Assembly: GCA_964036195.1 (NCBI GenBank) | Contig: OZ038453.1 | Location: forward strand, 17,459,206 to 17,523,205 | Direction: 5' to 3' | Length of the DNA stretch: 64,000 nt | DNA from: Sphaerolaimus hirsutus | Taxonomy: Eukaryota > Nematoda > Chromadorea > Monhysterida > Sphaerolaimidae | Shown here: positions 34,102 through 45,348 of the stretch, one piece after another | Numbering within the stretch: position 1 is the first letter of the stretch | Layout: each line of letters starts with the position of its first letter | Position numbers and translations under genes: made by a program | The notes under the pieces: generated by a model | Databases searched by the model: none | The model's input: the letters and a program-made list of their open reading frames with translations, nothing else | What the model was told of the DNA's origin: nothing

Positions 34102-35311
34102 GATTGCATGACATTGTGCTATCACCAAGCCGGAACGAACATTGTGCGGCAGTTGGCAGAACTTCAAAAGTCCTGCTGAACATCAATTTGGCCTTGGCTG
34201 AGCGTTGGCTGTTGATTTGCAGACAGCATTGTGCCAAAGTCACGGCACTCCTGTCTACATCCTGGGAGCGGTTCTACGCTCACGCGCGGAGGACACTGGA
34301 GTTCTGACAGACCTGTCAGGATTTCAGGCAGCTTTCACCAGTGTTCTGGCAAGGTGCTAGACGCTGGGCGGCACCGGCATTTGACAAGGAGTCATTGTCG
34401 GACGGTGGTCAAACTTTCGCTGGACGCTCCTGGACATCTGGACGCCAGTGACCGCTCGCACGTCCTTCCTATGCCAAGGGAGGGTGACCTGACGGAGACA
34501 GGATCGCCACAAAGCCACGCTAGTCAAAGGGCTGTTTTTGGGCATTCGCGGAGGTCCCTCGCTCCACTGGGTAAGAGTGGACTCATACCTCGGAAGTGCA
34601 AAAGTAGGGGTATCAGTGTACAAAGGGCTGTAGCTGACAGAGGGCTGTAGCTGACAGAGAGTGGATTTGAAAACCAAGTATTAGGATACTTGGTAGCGTG
34701 TAGGGGCTTTGCGGAGCTCCCATCAAATATACACGCTGTGCCTGCTCGGTACCATCAGATTAGACAGCACAAAAGTGCCAGAATACTGCATTGCACAGGC
34801 GCAATTGCAGAGCAGTGTACAGAAACACTGCCCAGAATCAGAAAGTGCACCAGAGTGCACAGAAACGTGTCACAGGCGACACGGCAAGCGCAGCACTGCG
34901 CACAGCGGCACAGGAGCCGCTCAGGAAAGCAAGTGGCCGGCGTGGTCACAAGGCACACAGGCGTGCCAGAAAGAGCGCCAGAGCGCTCAGAAAGAGTGTG
35001 TACGGACCCTCTTTGGGCGCACACTGCTGGGCAAATAACTTGTTTATTGTCCAGGTGGATTTGACCGGTGTGTTGAAGTCAACGCGTGTAAACAATCACG
35101 TCAGGGGCTTTAGGAACACACCTGGTGCCAGTGCAGTAAAGGTCAACGCGTGAGAACACGTCAGGGGCCGGTAGGACTGCATTGGTATTGTGCGTGGCAC
35201 AACAAATCCGTAGTGCACAGAGCACTACACAGAAAGACGCAGAGAAGCGTCCCAAGCGTCACAGGCGACGCACTATAAAGAGAAACAGTGAAGGAAAATT
35301 CATCAGCGAAA
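34102..35311 (+). other. Long untranslated leader of the BEL element
   Basis: About 1.2 kb lies between the primer site and the gag start. It has only short open frames in several registers and no recognisable domain. It probably carries packaging and translation signals; none can be assigned. Confidence 0.6.
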
Positions 35312-38300
35312 ATGGTTTCGCCAACGGGTCACATCAGAAAGACCCTGGGGCCAGCAAAGCACAGGGTGGAAAGTAGATTGGCAAGAGAATTTGCCAAATA
35401 TGACCTGGAACTATTTGCGGAAGCATCAAAGGATGATAAGAGAACAGAGATGAGAAGAGTGATTGCATCTGTCAAACAGGAGGGTGCAAAATTGGAAAGT
35501 GCAATGAATGCAGTGAAAACTCAATTTGACGCATGGAGGGATATCGTCAAGGACATTGACGAACCCGACCAGATGGAACAAGAACAGAAGATATACCAAG
35601 ACTCATATGAGGAATATGCAAATATGTCAGACTTGGTGACACAGAAAGTAGTAGCCATGAATGTGTACATCGAAGAGTTGCAAGACATGATACAGCAACA
35701 GAGCGGAAATACCATGTATGAAGTCAATACAGCATTCATACAGCAGATGGCTGCCCAGATGGCTCTGACAGCTCAGGGAGCTGCTCCGGGGGCCAGTTCA
35801 ACCAATGCAACCACTGCAAAGAGCGTCAAATTACAGAAACTGGAAGTGGAACAGTTTACTGGGGAAATTGTCAAATTTCGATCATGGTGGCAAATGTTCG
35901 AATCCCACATTCACAATCGGACAGATTTGGAGGACATTTCCAAGTTCTCATACTTGAGGAGCTTGCTGAAAGGCTCAGCATTTGGCATGATCAGTGGATT
36001 GAGTGTGACCGCAGAAAATTATGCACCCGCAATTGCAATGCTCAAGAAGAGATATGACCAGCCAGTTGTGGTCAGAAACACGCTGATGAGTAATATCATG
36101 AAGCTGCGACAGGCCAGGAATACCTGTCAGGATATGAGAATTTTGTTCGATGCAATTGAAAGGCTGCTCCAGCAGTTGGAGTCACTGGGTGAATCAGTGG
36201 AACATCCAATGCTGTTGAGCCAGCTGCAACAGAAAGTGCCACCCGAGGTTCTCAGAGAAATCCAGAAGGAACAGGGAACTGAGGAAGCCTTGACGGTGGA
36301 AAAATTCAGAAAGCTGTTTGGCCAGCAGCTAGCGCTCAGTGAGGCTGTACAGCACGCACAGCAAACTGAGGCACCAGTTCAGCAATCGCGCCAAGGGTTT
36401 GGGAATAATCCCCGCGCACAGCAATTCAATAATCGGTTTCAAGGCAATGGGAACCGATTCAGAGGGCCAGAGAACCCAAGGACCAGCACAGGGAGCATGT
36501 CTGTGATCCAGAATGGACAGAGTGCACCACAGGCTGGATTCATGAATCCTGGGAGGCCGTGTGTGTTCTGCAATGACACACAGCAATTACACTTTAATGA
36601 TAAGTGTCCAAAGTTCAAAACTGCCAGAGAAAGGAGAGTGGTTTTGTCAAAGGCAGAGCGATGCCTGAGATGCCTGCAGAAAGGGCATTACATGAATCAA
36701 TGTCAATTTACGAGAAGTTGCTTCTATTGCAAGTCCAATAGGCACCACACTGCGGTGTGCCCAGAGAAATTTGGTGATAATGGCAATGGAAACGCTGGAC
36801 GGCAAATTCCAGCATTCAAAGCAAATGGTCAACAGAGTGGCCAGCAATCAGCAAACAATAGCAGAAAGTCTGTGCCGACGGCCGGTCGACCAGCACAGAG
36901 CCAACAGAGAAAGGCTACAGTGAATTGTGTCACTGTGGAAGAAGCTGGACCAGAAATGGTAGAGACAGAAACCATATCCAGCACAGTGGTTACAGAACCA
37001 AATACAAAGCAACAAAATACGTCAGTGAACCTGTCAGTAAACAGGAATATGTCAATGTTAATGACAGCCAGAACCGTGATTGAGGCCTCAGAAATGGATA
37101 CAGAGATGGAGCCTGAACAACCACCACTACAGATTCAAGCGTTCTTGGACACAGGATCCCAGGGAACGTACATGTCAGAGAAAGTGGCCAAGAAACTCAA
37201 TCTGAAGAGTACAGGTGAACACCACATCCAGGTGTACACTTTCGGAAATGAAAAGCCGCACTATAAAGTGGTACAGCAAGTGGAATTCAGAATGCGGCTC
37301 AGAAATGGCCAGAAAGTTGATATGGTGGCTGATGTGGTCCCGACGTTGACCACAGAACAAGTCAAAGTGCCTGTATCAGAACAGGACGAAAAGTACCTGC
37401 AGAAGTACTTCCCGGATGAGAGGTACTTTGCAGACAGAATTCCCAAGGAAAAAGGGACAGAGTGCAAGTTCAAGCCAGACATTATAGTAGGCTTGAATTA
37501 TTTTTGGGACTTGATGTCCAGAAACACCAGCACCACCAGACTTCCGTCAGGATTGTATGTCATTCCATCAGAATTGGGATTGCTGATGGGAGGTGGGCAG
37601 CTGACAAGCAACAGAAATCAATGGACCACGGATGGCGCATATCCGGTGGTGGTCAATACAATTGTGCATCAAATTCAGAGAGAAAAGTGGTACGAGGAAG
37701 CACCGTTGTCAATTGCTCCTGTACCAAATGTCAAAGATATGGACAGACTGGATACCATTGGCATAATGGACCAGCCAGACCTCGTCGAGGACGATGAGGC
37801 CATCAAGCAATTCAATGAGAGTGTACAGAGAAACCCAGATGGACGGTACTCTGTAAAGTTCATGTACAAGCCAAATTTGCATGAACTCCCAGACAACAAA
37901 GCAATGGCGTTCAAGAGGTTCAGGTACCTCACCAACAGGCTCAAGAGAGACCCAGAATTACTAGAGAAAATTCAGGCAATCATGAAAGCACAAGAGGAGC
38001 AAGGAGTGATTGAGAAAGTTCAAGAGGATATTATGGATGGCAGAAAGTTCCATATATTGCCTCATCAACCAGTGATAACGCCAGAGAAAACTACCACAAA
38101 GGTCAGAGAGGTATATGATGCCTCAGCAAAACCGCCAGGCATGCCAAGCTTGAATGAGTGCATGTACCGCGGTCCAGTGATACTACCACAGCTGGTAGGG
38201 ATGCTGATGCGATTCCGGTTGCATGGAATCGCCCTGGTCGCAGACATAGAGAAAGCGTTTCTGCAGATTAGTCTGCAGGACAGTGACAGAGATGTGACAA

Positions 38301-41300
38301 GATTTCTGTGGTACAAGGATCCCACGAAACCATCTATGGAGGACAATATTCAGATTTACAGATTTGCCAGAGTGCCATTTGGTATAATCTGCAGCCCAGC
38401 GCTGCTGGCGCTAACAGTCAGATACCATCTGAATCAAGCTGGCACAGAGAATGCAAAATTGATCGATGAAAATCTGTATGTGGATAATTTGATCCTCAGT
38501 GTGGAAACAGAGCAGAAAGCAATCGAATTGTGCCAGGAATCCAAAGTGCTGTTCACAGAGGCACAGATGAATCTGAGAGAATGGAACAGCAACAATAAGA
38601 GTTTTACTTGGCAATTGGCAGAGTCAGATGTAGCCAAGGAAATTGTCACAACAGTCCTAGGAATGAAATGGGACACAGAGAGCGACCAGATGTGGCTGAA
38701 AACGCCAAAGACAGTTCAGCAATCACAGTTATCAGAAACTGACCAGAAAATCAAACTTCCCACGAAAAGGACAGTTGCAAAGGTGACTGCGGGATGTTTT
38801 GATCCAATGGGACTCGTTAGTCCTGTCCTACTGCCAGCAAAGAGATTTTTGCAAACGTTATGGCATTCAGGACCAAGTGCCAAAGAATGGGATACTCCCC
38901 TGTCTGAGGAACAGACAGCAATTTGGCAGCAATTAGAGACAGAGTTGCTCAAAGTTGGACAGATCAAGTTCAACAGAAATCTGAATTATCAGAGTGGTGC
39001 AGATGCACAACTGCACATCTTCGTCGATGCCTCAGCAATGGCATACAGCGCAGCGGCATACATATGCCAGAAAATAGAAAATGACAGCGGCACGTCAAGC
39101 CTGCTGTACTCCAGATTGAGACTCGCTCCAAAGAAACCAGAAGTGACAATTCCACGGCTGGAATTGTTAGCAATGTTGATCGGCAGCAGAATGTCAAAGT
39201 TTATTCACAAAGAGCTCAAGGACGTCAAATTCAGTCAAACAGTTGTATGGTCAGATTCAACCTGTTGTCTGAAGTGGCTGACAACAGCGAAGCCACTGGC
39301 ATGTTTTGTCAAGAACAGATTGGATGAAATCAGGAAAATTCAGAGTGAGACAGAGAACATGCACATCAGACACATCGCAGGATTGGAGAACCCAGCTGAC
39401 ATGGCCACAAGAGGCATGAATATGTCAGAGTTGGAAGGCAGTAACCTGTGGTGGAAGGGGCCAGAATGGCTAATGACTGGAGAGTGGCCAGAGCCAAAAG
39501 TGGAGCCAGTCACGCCAGAAGTAATGGCAGAAATCAAGAAAGAAGAGCTCAAGTTCCCAAAAGCCAGTCCAATTTACCTAGGCGCCACACAGCAAGTGGT
39601 CAGTGACCCAGATGCCAGCAATTTGCAAGCTGATGAAAGCAAGCAAAGCAACCCATTGGGAATTGAGATTCAGAGATTCTCATCACTGACAAAGTTACTG
39701 GATGCAACAGTATACGTGATGAGATTTGTGCGACAGATGCACAAAAAGCGCAGCAGAAATGGCAGTCAGAGTGGACTGTCAGAAATCATGGAAAATATCT
39801 GTGGTACAATGAAACCACAAGGAATTGTCAGTATTGAAGAGAGAGAGATTGCGTTGAAATATTGGATCAAAGTGACGCAACAGAATCATTACAAAGGAGT
39901 GGCAAAGATTCTGGCAACAGGCCACAGCAAAGGCAGCCAGGATGGCAAGAAAGCAGCTGCAGACCAGCAGTTGATCAAATGGCTCAATGTGCAAATGCAT
40001 CAGGATGAAATCCTGAAGTGCCACGGCAGAATGGAGCATACAGACCCACAGGAGGTCACAGTGCCACTCATACTGTTGCCAGCAACGGCTACAGTGACTC
40101 AGCTGATCGTCAGAGACCAGCATGAGAAGTTGATGCACGCAGGAGTGCAACATACATTGGCAGCGATCAGACAAAAGTATTGGATTACACAGGGCAGACG
40201 GGTGATCTACAATGTGACCAGAACCTGCTCAACCTGTAAGAAATTGGGAGCGAAGCCGTACCAGCTTCCACCAATGCCAGATTTGCCAGAAACCAGAGTT
40301 CAGAGAGCCAGACCGTTCCAGTACACGGGCTTGGATTATTTGGGACCAGTTTGGTACAAAGTGGACAAAGATCACAGGAAAATGTGGATTTGTTTGTTCA
40401 CATGCATGGTGACACGTGCAGTTCACCTGGAAAGTGTGCTGGACATGACAGCACAAGAATTCCTGAATGCAGTCAGGAGATTCATCGCCAGGCGCGGAAA
40501 GCCTGAGGCAGTGATTTCAGACAATGCGACGCAATTCAAATTGACAGAGAAAGTGCTCAGCACAAGCACTGACAAGGCCATTAATACTGGGAAAGAATGG
40601 TCAGAAATGGTCAAAAGTGGAGCAGTACAGACTTACTGCTCACAGCAACAAATCCAGTGGAACATGACTACTCCTATGGCACCGTGGCAGGGAGGAGTCT
40701 ATGAGAGAATGGTGGGCATCACCAAGAAACATTTCAAGGCAGCTGTGGGGCACAGAATGTTAACCCTGCAAGAATTGTTGACACTTCTGCCAGAAGTCGA
40801 GGCAGTGATCAATAGCAGGCCAATCTCTTACATCTATGGTGATGTAAAGAGCCTCAGAGTGCTGACGCCAAAAGACTTCCTGACAGGGGAAGGTCAGATT
40901 GGAGCACCACAGTTTGACGCAGACAAAGATGGAGAATTTGTGCCCAGAATGGATAACGCAGCGAAACTGCAGAAATATTGGGAGACAACCCAGCAAACTT
41001 TGAATAAGTTCTGGGACTTATGGCATCAAGAGTACATTCCGAGCTTGAGGGAAAGAACTCAGGTGACGCACAAACATGGCAGATTGACAGCGACTCAAGA
41101 ACCCAAAGTGAATGAAGTTGTGCTGATTTATGAAGAGAACATGCCCAGAGGTGCATGGAGGATGGGTCGCATCGAGCAGTTAGAATCCAGCAAAGATGGA
41201 CAGATTCGCTCAGCAAAAGTCAGAACTGCCAACAGAAATGTGGTCAGCAGACCACTCAATCAATTGTATCCGCTGGAAATCAATTCAAAGACAATGGATA

Positions 41301-44014
41301 TCCCAGAGACAGCAGTGACAGTCAAAGTGGATTTACTGGACCCAGCAATTGTCCAGAAACATGTCAGAAATCAAAGCTCGAACAAAGATTCTGTACCAAA
41401 CCCTGCTCAGAGGAACTCAGCATCAGATAGAGTCCTGAGAAGTGCAACAGGGAAAGCCACAGCAACCACCAACAGTCTGATGATTGGAATGCTGTGCATG
41501 GTGTTGATGCTGACAGGCATGTCAGAGTCAGCAACGCTGAGAAAAGCTGGCAAAGCTTACAGCGAAGTATTTTCCAGAACATACGTTCTGGAAACCTCGA
41601 CAGTAAGGCCACCATCATTGGCAGCGCATCATGGATTGCCGCCTTTGCCTTCAGAATGGCCACCAAAATCTGTCAGAGAGGTGCAGACTTATGAGAGATT
41701 CAAGGATGCAATCAAAGATCATCCTGTGGAACAGGTGATCAGCTCACAAAGCCAGAAGTATCAAATTTGTACCAGTGGGAGGCATGGACATGCGCTTACA
41801 GTTCCTGAAGAAGTGCAGTGCCATATCCCACCAAGGAATTTTGTCAAGGCAATGAAAGTTACACTTTACGCACAGAGACAGATTCCACAGAAAGAGAAAG
41901 CATACAGATGCTACATCAGAATCAAAGAAATCATCACACACACCAGTTTCTGGGGAGCGAAAGGCATTACAGGCAATTTTGAGAAATACCAGCAAGTTGG
42001 CGTGGTAGCCTGTAACTATGCAAGAATTCACAAGATGTTCAGAGGAACACCTTTAGTGGAAATGGAACCTAGAGTGTGGACAACCAATCAAACCTTGAAT
42101 GTGGAATATTCATGGTGTTGTCATGACAAAGAGAATGTCGTCAGTAACTTCTACATGAAAGAAGGAACCGTGGCTTCACTCGATGGAAAGACTGTAATCA
42201 GCGACTTGCAAGATTTCAGCCAGTGCAGAGCCATGATGGGACATTGCAGAGACCACAATTATGGAATTACAATGTGGGATACGGAGAACTTCAAGCATCA
42301 ATGTGCATATGAGAGAATTGGCAGATTCAAATCAGAGATATCTGGCCAGACAATTATTGTATCAAAATTGCAAGCAGCATACTCCCACAGCAACAAGACA
42401 AAGAGGCCAATTGGCTCAGAATGTGTTCCAGGAGACACATACTACACCGATCAAGGAGGTGTATTCATCCAGTTTGACAGAAGAGAAGATGTGCCTGTGG
42501 AATGGGCAATGCCAGGAAAGATAGTGGAGGCAAGAGAGTCGACAATCAGTGGAACATTGTATGCCAGATTGGACGACAGAAACTCCAAGTTTCAGTTCCT
42601 GCAACATGTGGTCAGAGAGATGACTCAGGCACAATTTGCGATTGTATGGCATCAATTATGTCAACTTCGCAAGAACCAGCTGGACATGTTGACTCAGCTT
42701 TTCCGCATCGATCCAACACTGGGGATTCGAGCCATGCTGGGAAGACAGGATGTTCATGCAGAATGGGCTGGAGAAGCAATTATGTTTTGGGAATGCAAGG
42801 AAGTGCAGCCATACATAATTTATCAGACAGGAAAAGTGGGAGAGACATGTTACAAGTACACACCAATGAGATTGGACAAAGACGGGCCCTTGTGGTTCAA
42901 GAGCCCAGGCAGCAGAGACTTGGTGGAGAAATCACCAGAAGAGGACTGCAGCCACACTACACCGCACCTGTACAGAAATGAGCATGGACAATGGAAGTCC
43001 GCACATGGAATGGTGCATGTCACAGAGACGCCAATTGAAATGACATGGAAAGGACAGTGGCAGGCCTTCACGTTTGACGCGCCTCACCTGTTCACCAACA
43101 TGGTTAACAGAGCAACCAATTTCATGGATGTCAGAGGCCAGATTCAGAGACTACAGAATTTGGAGCATGTGCAGAACCAGTTGATCGATTACACAGCAGA
43201 TATGTCATTGGATCCCAGAGTGATCAGAAATTCAATAGAAGGCATTGGAGCTGGAATTGGACAGACAGCAGCAGGAATCGGCAAAGCATATGGTCACTAT
43301 ATATCTGGAGTGTCAAAAGGGTATACCAACTTTATGGGAGGAATGCTGAAAGGACCCTTTCAAGTGATCATCAACACAATCGCAATGCTGCTGGGGATCA
43401 CAATCCTGATAGCCGGAATTGTAGCTGCAGGATACCTGTGGTACAATTGGAGGATTGCCACAGGGAAACCAGTGATTCCACCGTGTGTATACACATGCAT
43501 ATGGAAATGCATAGTGTGTCCATTCAAATGCATATGGCTATGCTTCAGAGCCATCAGATACACTATCAAGAAATCAACTCAGAAAGAGACCAATTATCCA
43601 CAAAGAAAAGTGCGCAAGACAGAGTTGAGACCAGCAATCAAGAGGAGAGCCAGATCCAACTCAACACAGTCCGTCAGATTTGCCAGGAGAGCAGAAACAG
43701 AGGACAGAATGGCAAAGTCACTATCAGCATACGTTCAACCAGATGAAAGTTCAGCTGATGAAGGACAAGTCAGAGCCAGGAACAGAGACAGTGTTCACAT
43801 GCCCGATATCCGCAAATTCACCTCACGCAAACGCGCAGGAAGCGACACGGGCAACTACCTGCTTCATCATCAGGCTAGGTCGGCGTTGGCATCACCAACA
43901 ACCGGACCTGCAACTTCACGCACACCCACGACTTCGCGCACGACCACGTTCACCACCGAGGCGACTGTGGAAACGCCACTCATCACTTTGGCGCCCACCA
44001 CCACCAGCATGTGA
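35312..44014 (+). CDS. BEL/Pao gag-pro-pol-env polyprotein (2900 aa)
   Basis: The start is the ATG at 35312 (gcgaaaATGG, good context). An in-frame GTG 24 nt upstream is unlikely. Approximate residue positions: a gag coiled region 1-400; three Cys/His knuckles at 416-480 (CVFCNDTQQLHFNDKC, CLRCLQKGHYMNQC, CFYCKSNRHHTAVC); aspartic protease LDTGSQGTYMSEKVA near 612; reverse transcriptase 940-1070 (ADIEKAFLQI near 977, and YVDNLI near 1055 in place of the usual YVDD); RNase H 1230-1370 (FVDAS, WSDST, NPADMATRG); an integrase zinc motif (H..H..CSTC) at 1600-1645; an integrase core with Asp in GLDYLGP near 1673, Asp in ISDNATQF near 1736 and Glu in GGVYERMVG near 1797; a DUF5641-like region 1917-1990. 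After a hydrophobic stretch near 2054-2075 come about 600 envelope-like residues, a Gly-rich amphipathic stretch near 2640, a membrane segment at 2683-2713, a Cys-rich juxtamembrane tract and a basic, Thr-rich tail. No frameshift or stop interrupts it. Confidence 0.95.
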   Translation: MVSPTGHIRKTLGPAKHRVESRLAREFAKYDLELFAEASKDDKRTEMRRVIASVKQEGAKLESAMNAVKTQFDAWRDIVKDIDEPDQMEQEQKIYQDSYEEYANMSDLVTQKVVAMNVYIEELQDMIQQQSGNTMYEVNTAFIQQMAAQMALTAQGAAPGASSTNATTAKSVKLQKLEVEQFTGEIVKFRSWWQMFESHIHNRTDLEDISKFSYLRSLLKGSAFGMISGLSVTAENYAPAIAMLKKRYDQPVVVRNTLMSNIMKLRQARNTCQDMRILFDAIERLLQQLESLGESVEHPMLLSQLQQKVPPEVLREIQKEQGTEEALTVEKFRKLFGQQLALSEAVQHAQQTEAPVQQSRQGFGNNPRAQQFNNRFQGNGNRFRGPENPRTSTGSMSVIQNGQSAPQAGFMNPGRPCVFCNDTQQLHFNDKCPKFKTARERRVVLSKAERCLRCLQKGHYMNQCQFTRSCFYCKSNRHHTAVCPEKFGDNGNGNAGRQIPAFKANGQQSGQQSANNSRKSVPTAGRPAQSQQRKATVNCVTVEEAGPEMVETETISSTVVTEPNTKQQNTSVNLSVNRNMSMLMTARTVIEASEMDTEMEPEQPPLQIQAFLDTGSQGTYMSEKVAKKLNLKSTGEHHIQVYTFGNEKPHYKVVQQVEFRMRLRNGQKVDMVADVVPTLTTEQVKVPVSEQDEKYLQKYFPDERYFADRIPKEKGTECKFKPDIIVGLNYFWDLMSRNTSTTRLPSGLYVIPSELGLLMGGGQLTSNRNQWTTDGAYPVVVNTIVHQIQREKWYEEAPLSIAPVPNVKDMDRLDTIGIMDQPDLVEDDEAIKQFNESVQRNPDGRYSVKFMYKPNLHELPDNKAMAFKRFRYLTNRLKRDPELLEKIQAIMKAQEEQGVIEKVQEDIMDGRKFHILPHQPVITPEKTTTKVREVYDASAKPPGMPSLNECMYRGPVILPQLVGMLMRFRLHGIALVADIEKAFLQISLQDSDRDVTRFLWYKDPTKPSMEDNIQIYRFARVPFGIICSPALLALTVRYHLNQAGTENAKLIDENLYVDNLILSVETEQKAIELCQESKVLFTEAQMNLREWNSNNKSFTWQLAESDVAKEIVTTVLGMKWDTESDQMWLKTPKTVQQSQLSETDQKIKLPTKRTVAKVTAGCFDPMGLVSPVLLPAKRFLQTLWHSGPSAKEWDTPLSEEQTAIWQQLETELLKVGQIKFNRNLNYQSGADAQLHIFVDASAMAYSAAAYICQKIENDSGTSSLLYSRLRLAPKKPEVTIPRLELLAMLIGSRMSKFIHKELKDVKFSQTVVWSDSTCCLKWLTTAKPLACFVKNRLDEIRKIQSETENMHIRHIAGLENPADMATRGMNMSELEGSNLWWKGPEWLMTGEWPEPKVEPVTPEVMAEIKKEELKFPKASPIYLGATQQVVSDPDASNLQADESKQSNPLGIEIQRFSSLTKLLDATVYVMRFVRQMHKKRSRNGSQSGLSEIMENICGTMKPQGIVSIEEREIALKYWIKVTQQNHYKGVAKILATGHSKGSQDGKKAAADQQLIKWLNVQMHQDEILKCHGRMEHTDPQEVTVPLILLPATATVTQLIVRDQHEKLMHAGVQHTLAAIRQKYWITQGRRVIYNVTRTCSTCKKLGAKPYQLPPMPDLPETRVQRARPFQYTGLDYLGPVWYKVDKDHRKMWICLFTCMVTRAVHLESVLDMTAQEFLNAVRRFIARRGKPEAVISDNATQFKLTEKVLSTSTDKAINTGKEWSEMVKSGAVQTYCSQQQIQWNMTTPMAPWQGGVYERMVGITKKHFKAAVGHRMLTLQELLTLLPEVEAVINSRPISYIYGDVKSLRVLTPKDFLTGEGQIGAPQFDADKDGEFVPRMDNAAKLQKYWETTQQTLNKFWDLWHQEYIPSLRERTQVTHKHGRLTATQEPKVNEVVLIYEENMPRGAWRMGRIEQLESSKDGQIRSAKVRTANRNVVSRPLNQLYPLEINSKTMDIPETAVTVKVDLLDPAIVQKHVRNQSSNKDSVPNPAQRNSASDRVLRSATGKATATTNSLMIGMLCMVLMLTGMSESATLRKAGKAYSEVFSRTYVLETSTVRPPSLAAHHGLPPLPSEWPPKSVREVQTYERFKDAIKDHPVEQVISSQSQKYQICTSGRHGHALTVPEEVQCHIPPRNFVKAMKVTLYAQRQIPQKEKAYRCYIRIKEIITHTSFWGAKGITGNFEKYQQVGVVACNYARIHKMFRGTPLVEMEPRVWTTNQTLNVEYSWCCHDKENVVSNFYMKEGTVASLDGKTVISDLQDFSQCRAMMGHCRDHNYGITMWDTENFKHQCAYERIGRFKSEISGQTIIVSKLQAAYSHSNKTKRPIGSECVPGDTYYTDQGGVFIQFDRREDVPVEWAMPGKIVEARESTISGTLYARLDDRNSKFQFLQHVVREMTQAQFAIVWHQLCQLRKNQLDMLTQLFRIDPTLGIRAMLGRQDVHAEWAGEAIMFWECKEVQPYIIYQTGKVGETCYKYTPMRLDKDGPLWFKSPGSRDLVEKSPEEDCSHTTPHLYRNEHGQWKSAHGMVHVTETPIEMTWKGQWQAFTFDAPHLFTNMVNRATNFMDVRGQIQRLQNLEHVQNQLIDYTADMSLDPRVIRNSIEGIGAGIGQTAAGIGKAYGHYISGVSKGYTNFMGGMLKGPFQVIINTIAMLLGITILIAGIVAAGYLWYNWRIATGKPVIPPCVYTCIWKCIVCPFKCIWLCFRAIRYTIKKSTQKETNYPQRKVRKTELRPAIKRRARSNSTQSVRFARRAETEDRMAKSLSAYVQPDESSADEGQVRARNRDSVHMPDIRKFTSRKRAGSDTGNYLLHHQARSALASPTTGPATSRTPTTSRTTTFTTEATVETPLITLAPTTTSM

Positions 44015-44056
44015 CGTTGCTGCAACAACGAGGTGCAGCAACTCTTCCGCCCAGAG

Positions 44057-45348
44057 TGTGCTGACCGTGGCAAAATGGATGGATAAAGAAATACAGAGAA
44101 TTGATAATTAGGCTCATATTTGCACATTTACTTATTTGCACTAATTTACAATTTATGCACTATATTAATTTACCACGCAAATTGTATTTCCTGCACTATA
44201 TTATTTACCCATGGAGAATATTCGATTAGGAAAGTGTTCTATAAGTTATTGATAGGTTTATGTGGAATGTTTAGGTTAAAAGGTCAAATATGTTATTATT
44301 AGGTGTATTAATATAAAATTAGGCTCATTCAACTCGCCGTAATTTTCTGATCATGATTATATATACATTTGCATAGTTTACTTGCAGTTTACAAAAGTCA
44401 AATCTTGTAAATATTTACGTGCTGCGTAATTATCTAGGCCAGCGTCCTAATAGAGAAATGGTGCCCTGCGTGCAACTAGCATTTACTTTACAAAGCCCTT
44501 CGCATAGGTAAAATTGTCATAACCCTGTTCACAACTATTTATATTTACTTAATAATTATAATACCTTGCTCAATCGAATATATTATAAACTCTGCTCAAT
44601 TACAATACCCATTTACCTCAAATAAGTCCCAATTTGCTAGATTATTCAACATACGTTTCCAGGAAGTGATTATTATTATCATGTTGAATATACCTTATTC
44701 TATTTACGTCATTAGGAACATTTACACTACTATTTACAGTTTCAAACCCTATTTTATTAGTTCCAATGTGCGTCAATGTTTTCTGACAAATTGAAGCAAA
44801 TTAGTAAATCAGCCGAGTTTGCCGACTTCGCGCCTCTCAAGATTAATAGTTTTTCTATTAGCCCAATTTGTACTTGGTATTTCTTTACCATAATTATTTG
44901 AATGTATGCACGCGCGGTATAAGGCAACTGTTTCGGCTAGATGTGTTTATTTGTTGCATTCATGTCTTATTTGTGCATTTGTATTAGGAAATTACTGTAG
45001 CTGTTTTTCTATACGTGATTTCCGTGTCTTAGCTACTTTGAGAGTTTTTACTTCAGTCTGCGGACCCACCCCAAGTGAACAAAATAAGCTAGCGATAGAA
45101 ACTTCAACTAGGAAGCTCGCTAGGCTTTGCGCTTTTGTAACATGCTGTATCTGATCGAAATAAAGTACCTGAAACAATTTTGAAACCCCTTTTCAACACG
45201 CAACCACGAAATAAACTCAACTTGGCTGTCGACAAGTGGACGTTCGGCTACAACGGGAAATCAACCACTCTAAAGGCCGTTTCTCACTACGGTCTTGGAG
45301 CTGCTGGATTCGGTGGTAGAAGACGCTGACTTCGGTGGCTTCATCACA
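44057..45348 (+). repeat. 3' LTR
   Basis: 1292 bp, the pair of 32792-34083. The sequence just upstream (GTGCAGCAACTCTTCCGCCC then AGAG) is not a clear polypurine tract, which is unusual. Confidence 0.96.

Larger units (their letters stand above)
32792..45348 (+). mobile_element. Complete BEL/Pao LTR retrotransposon with env-like region
   Basis: Two 1292-bp LTRs begin TG and end CA, flanked by the 5-bp target duplication cgttt (32787-32791 and 45349-45353). I count five mismatches between the LTRs, so the insertion is recent. A primer site adjoins the 5' LTR and one long ORF covers gag, protease, RT, RNase H, integrase and an envelope-like region. The order protease-RT-RNase H-integrase and the DUF1758/Pao-type sequences place it in BEL/Pao. 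The 12.6-kb element looks intact and possibly active. Confidence 0.96.

Noticed and set aside
41473..44014. Envelope region as a separate gene
   Set aside because: It is in frame with pol, with no stop or frame change between them.
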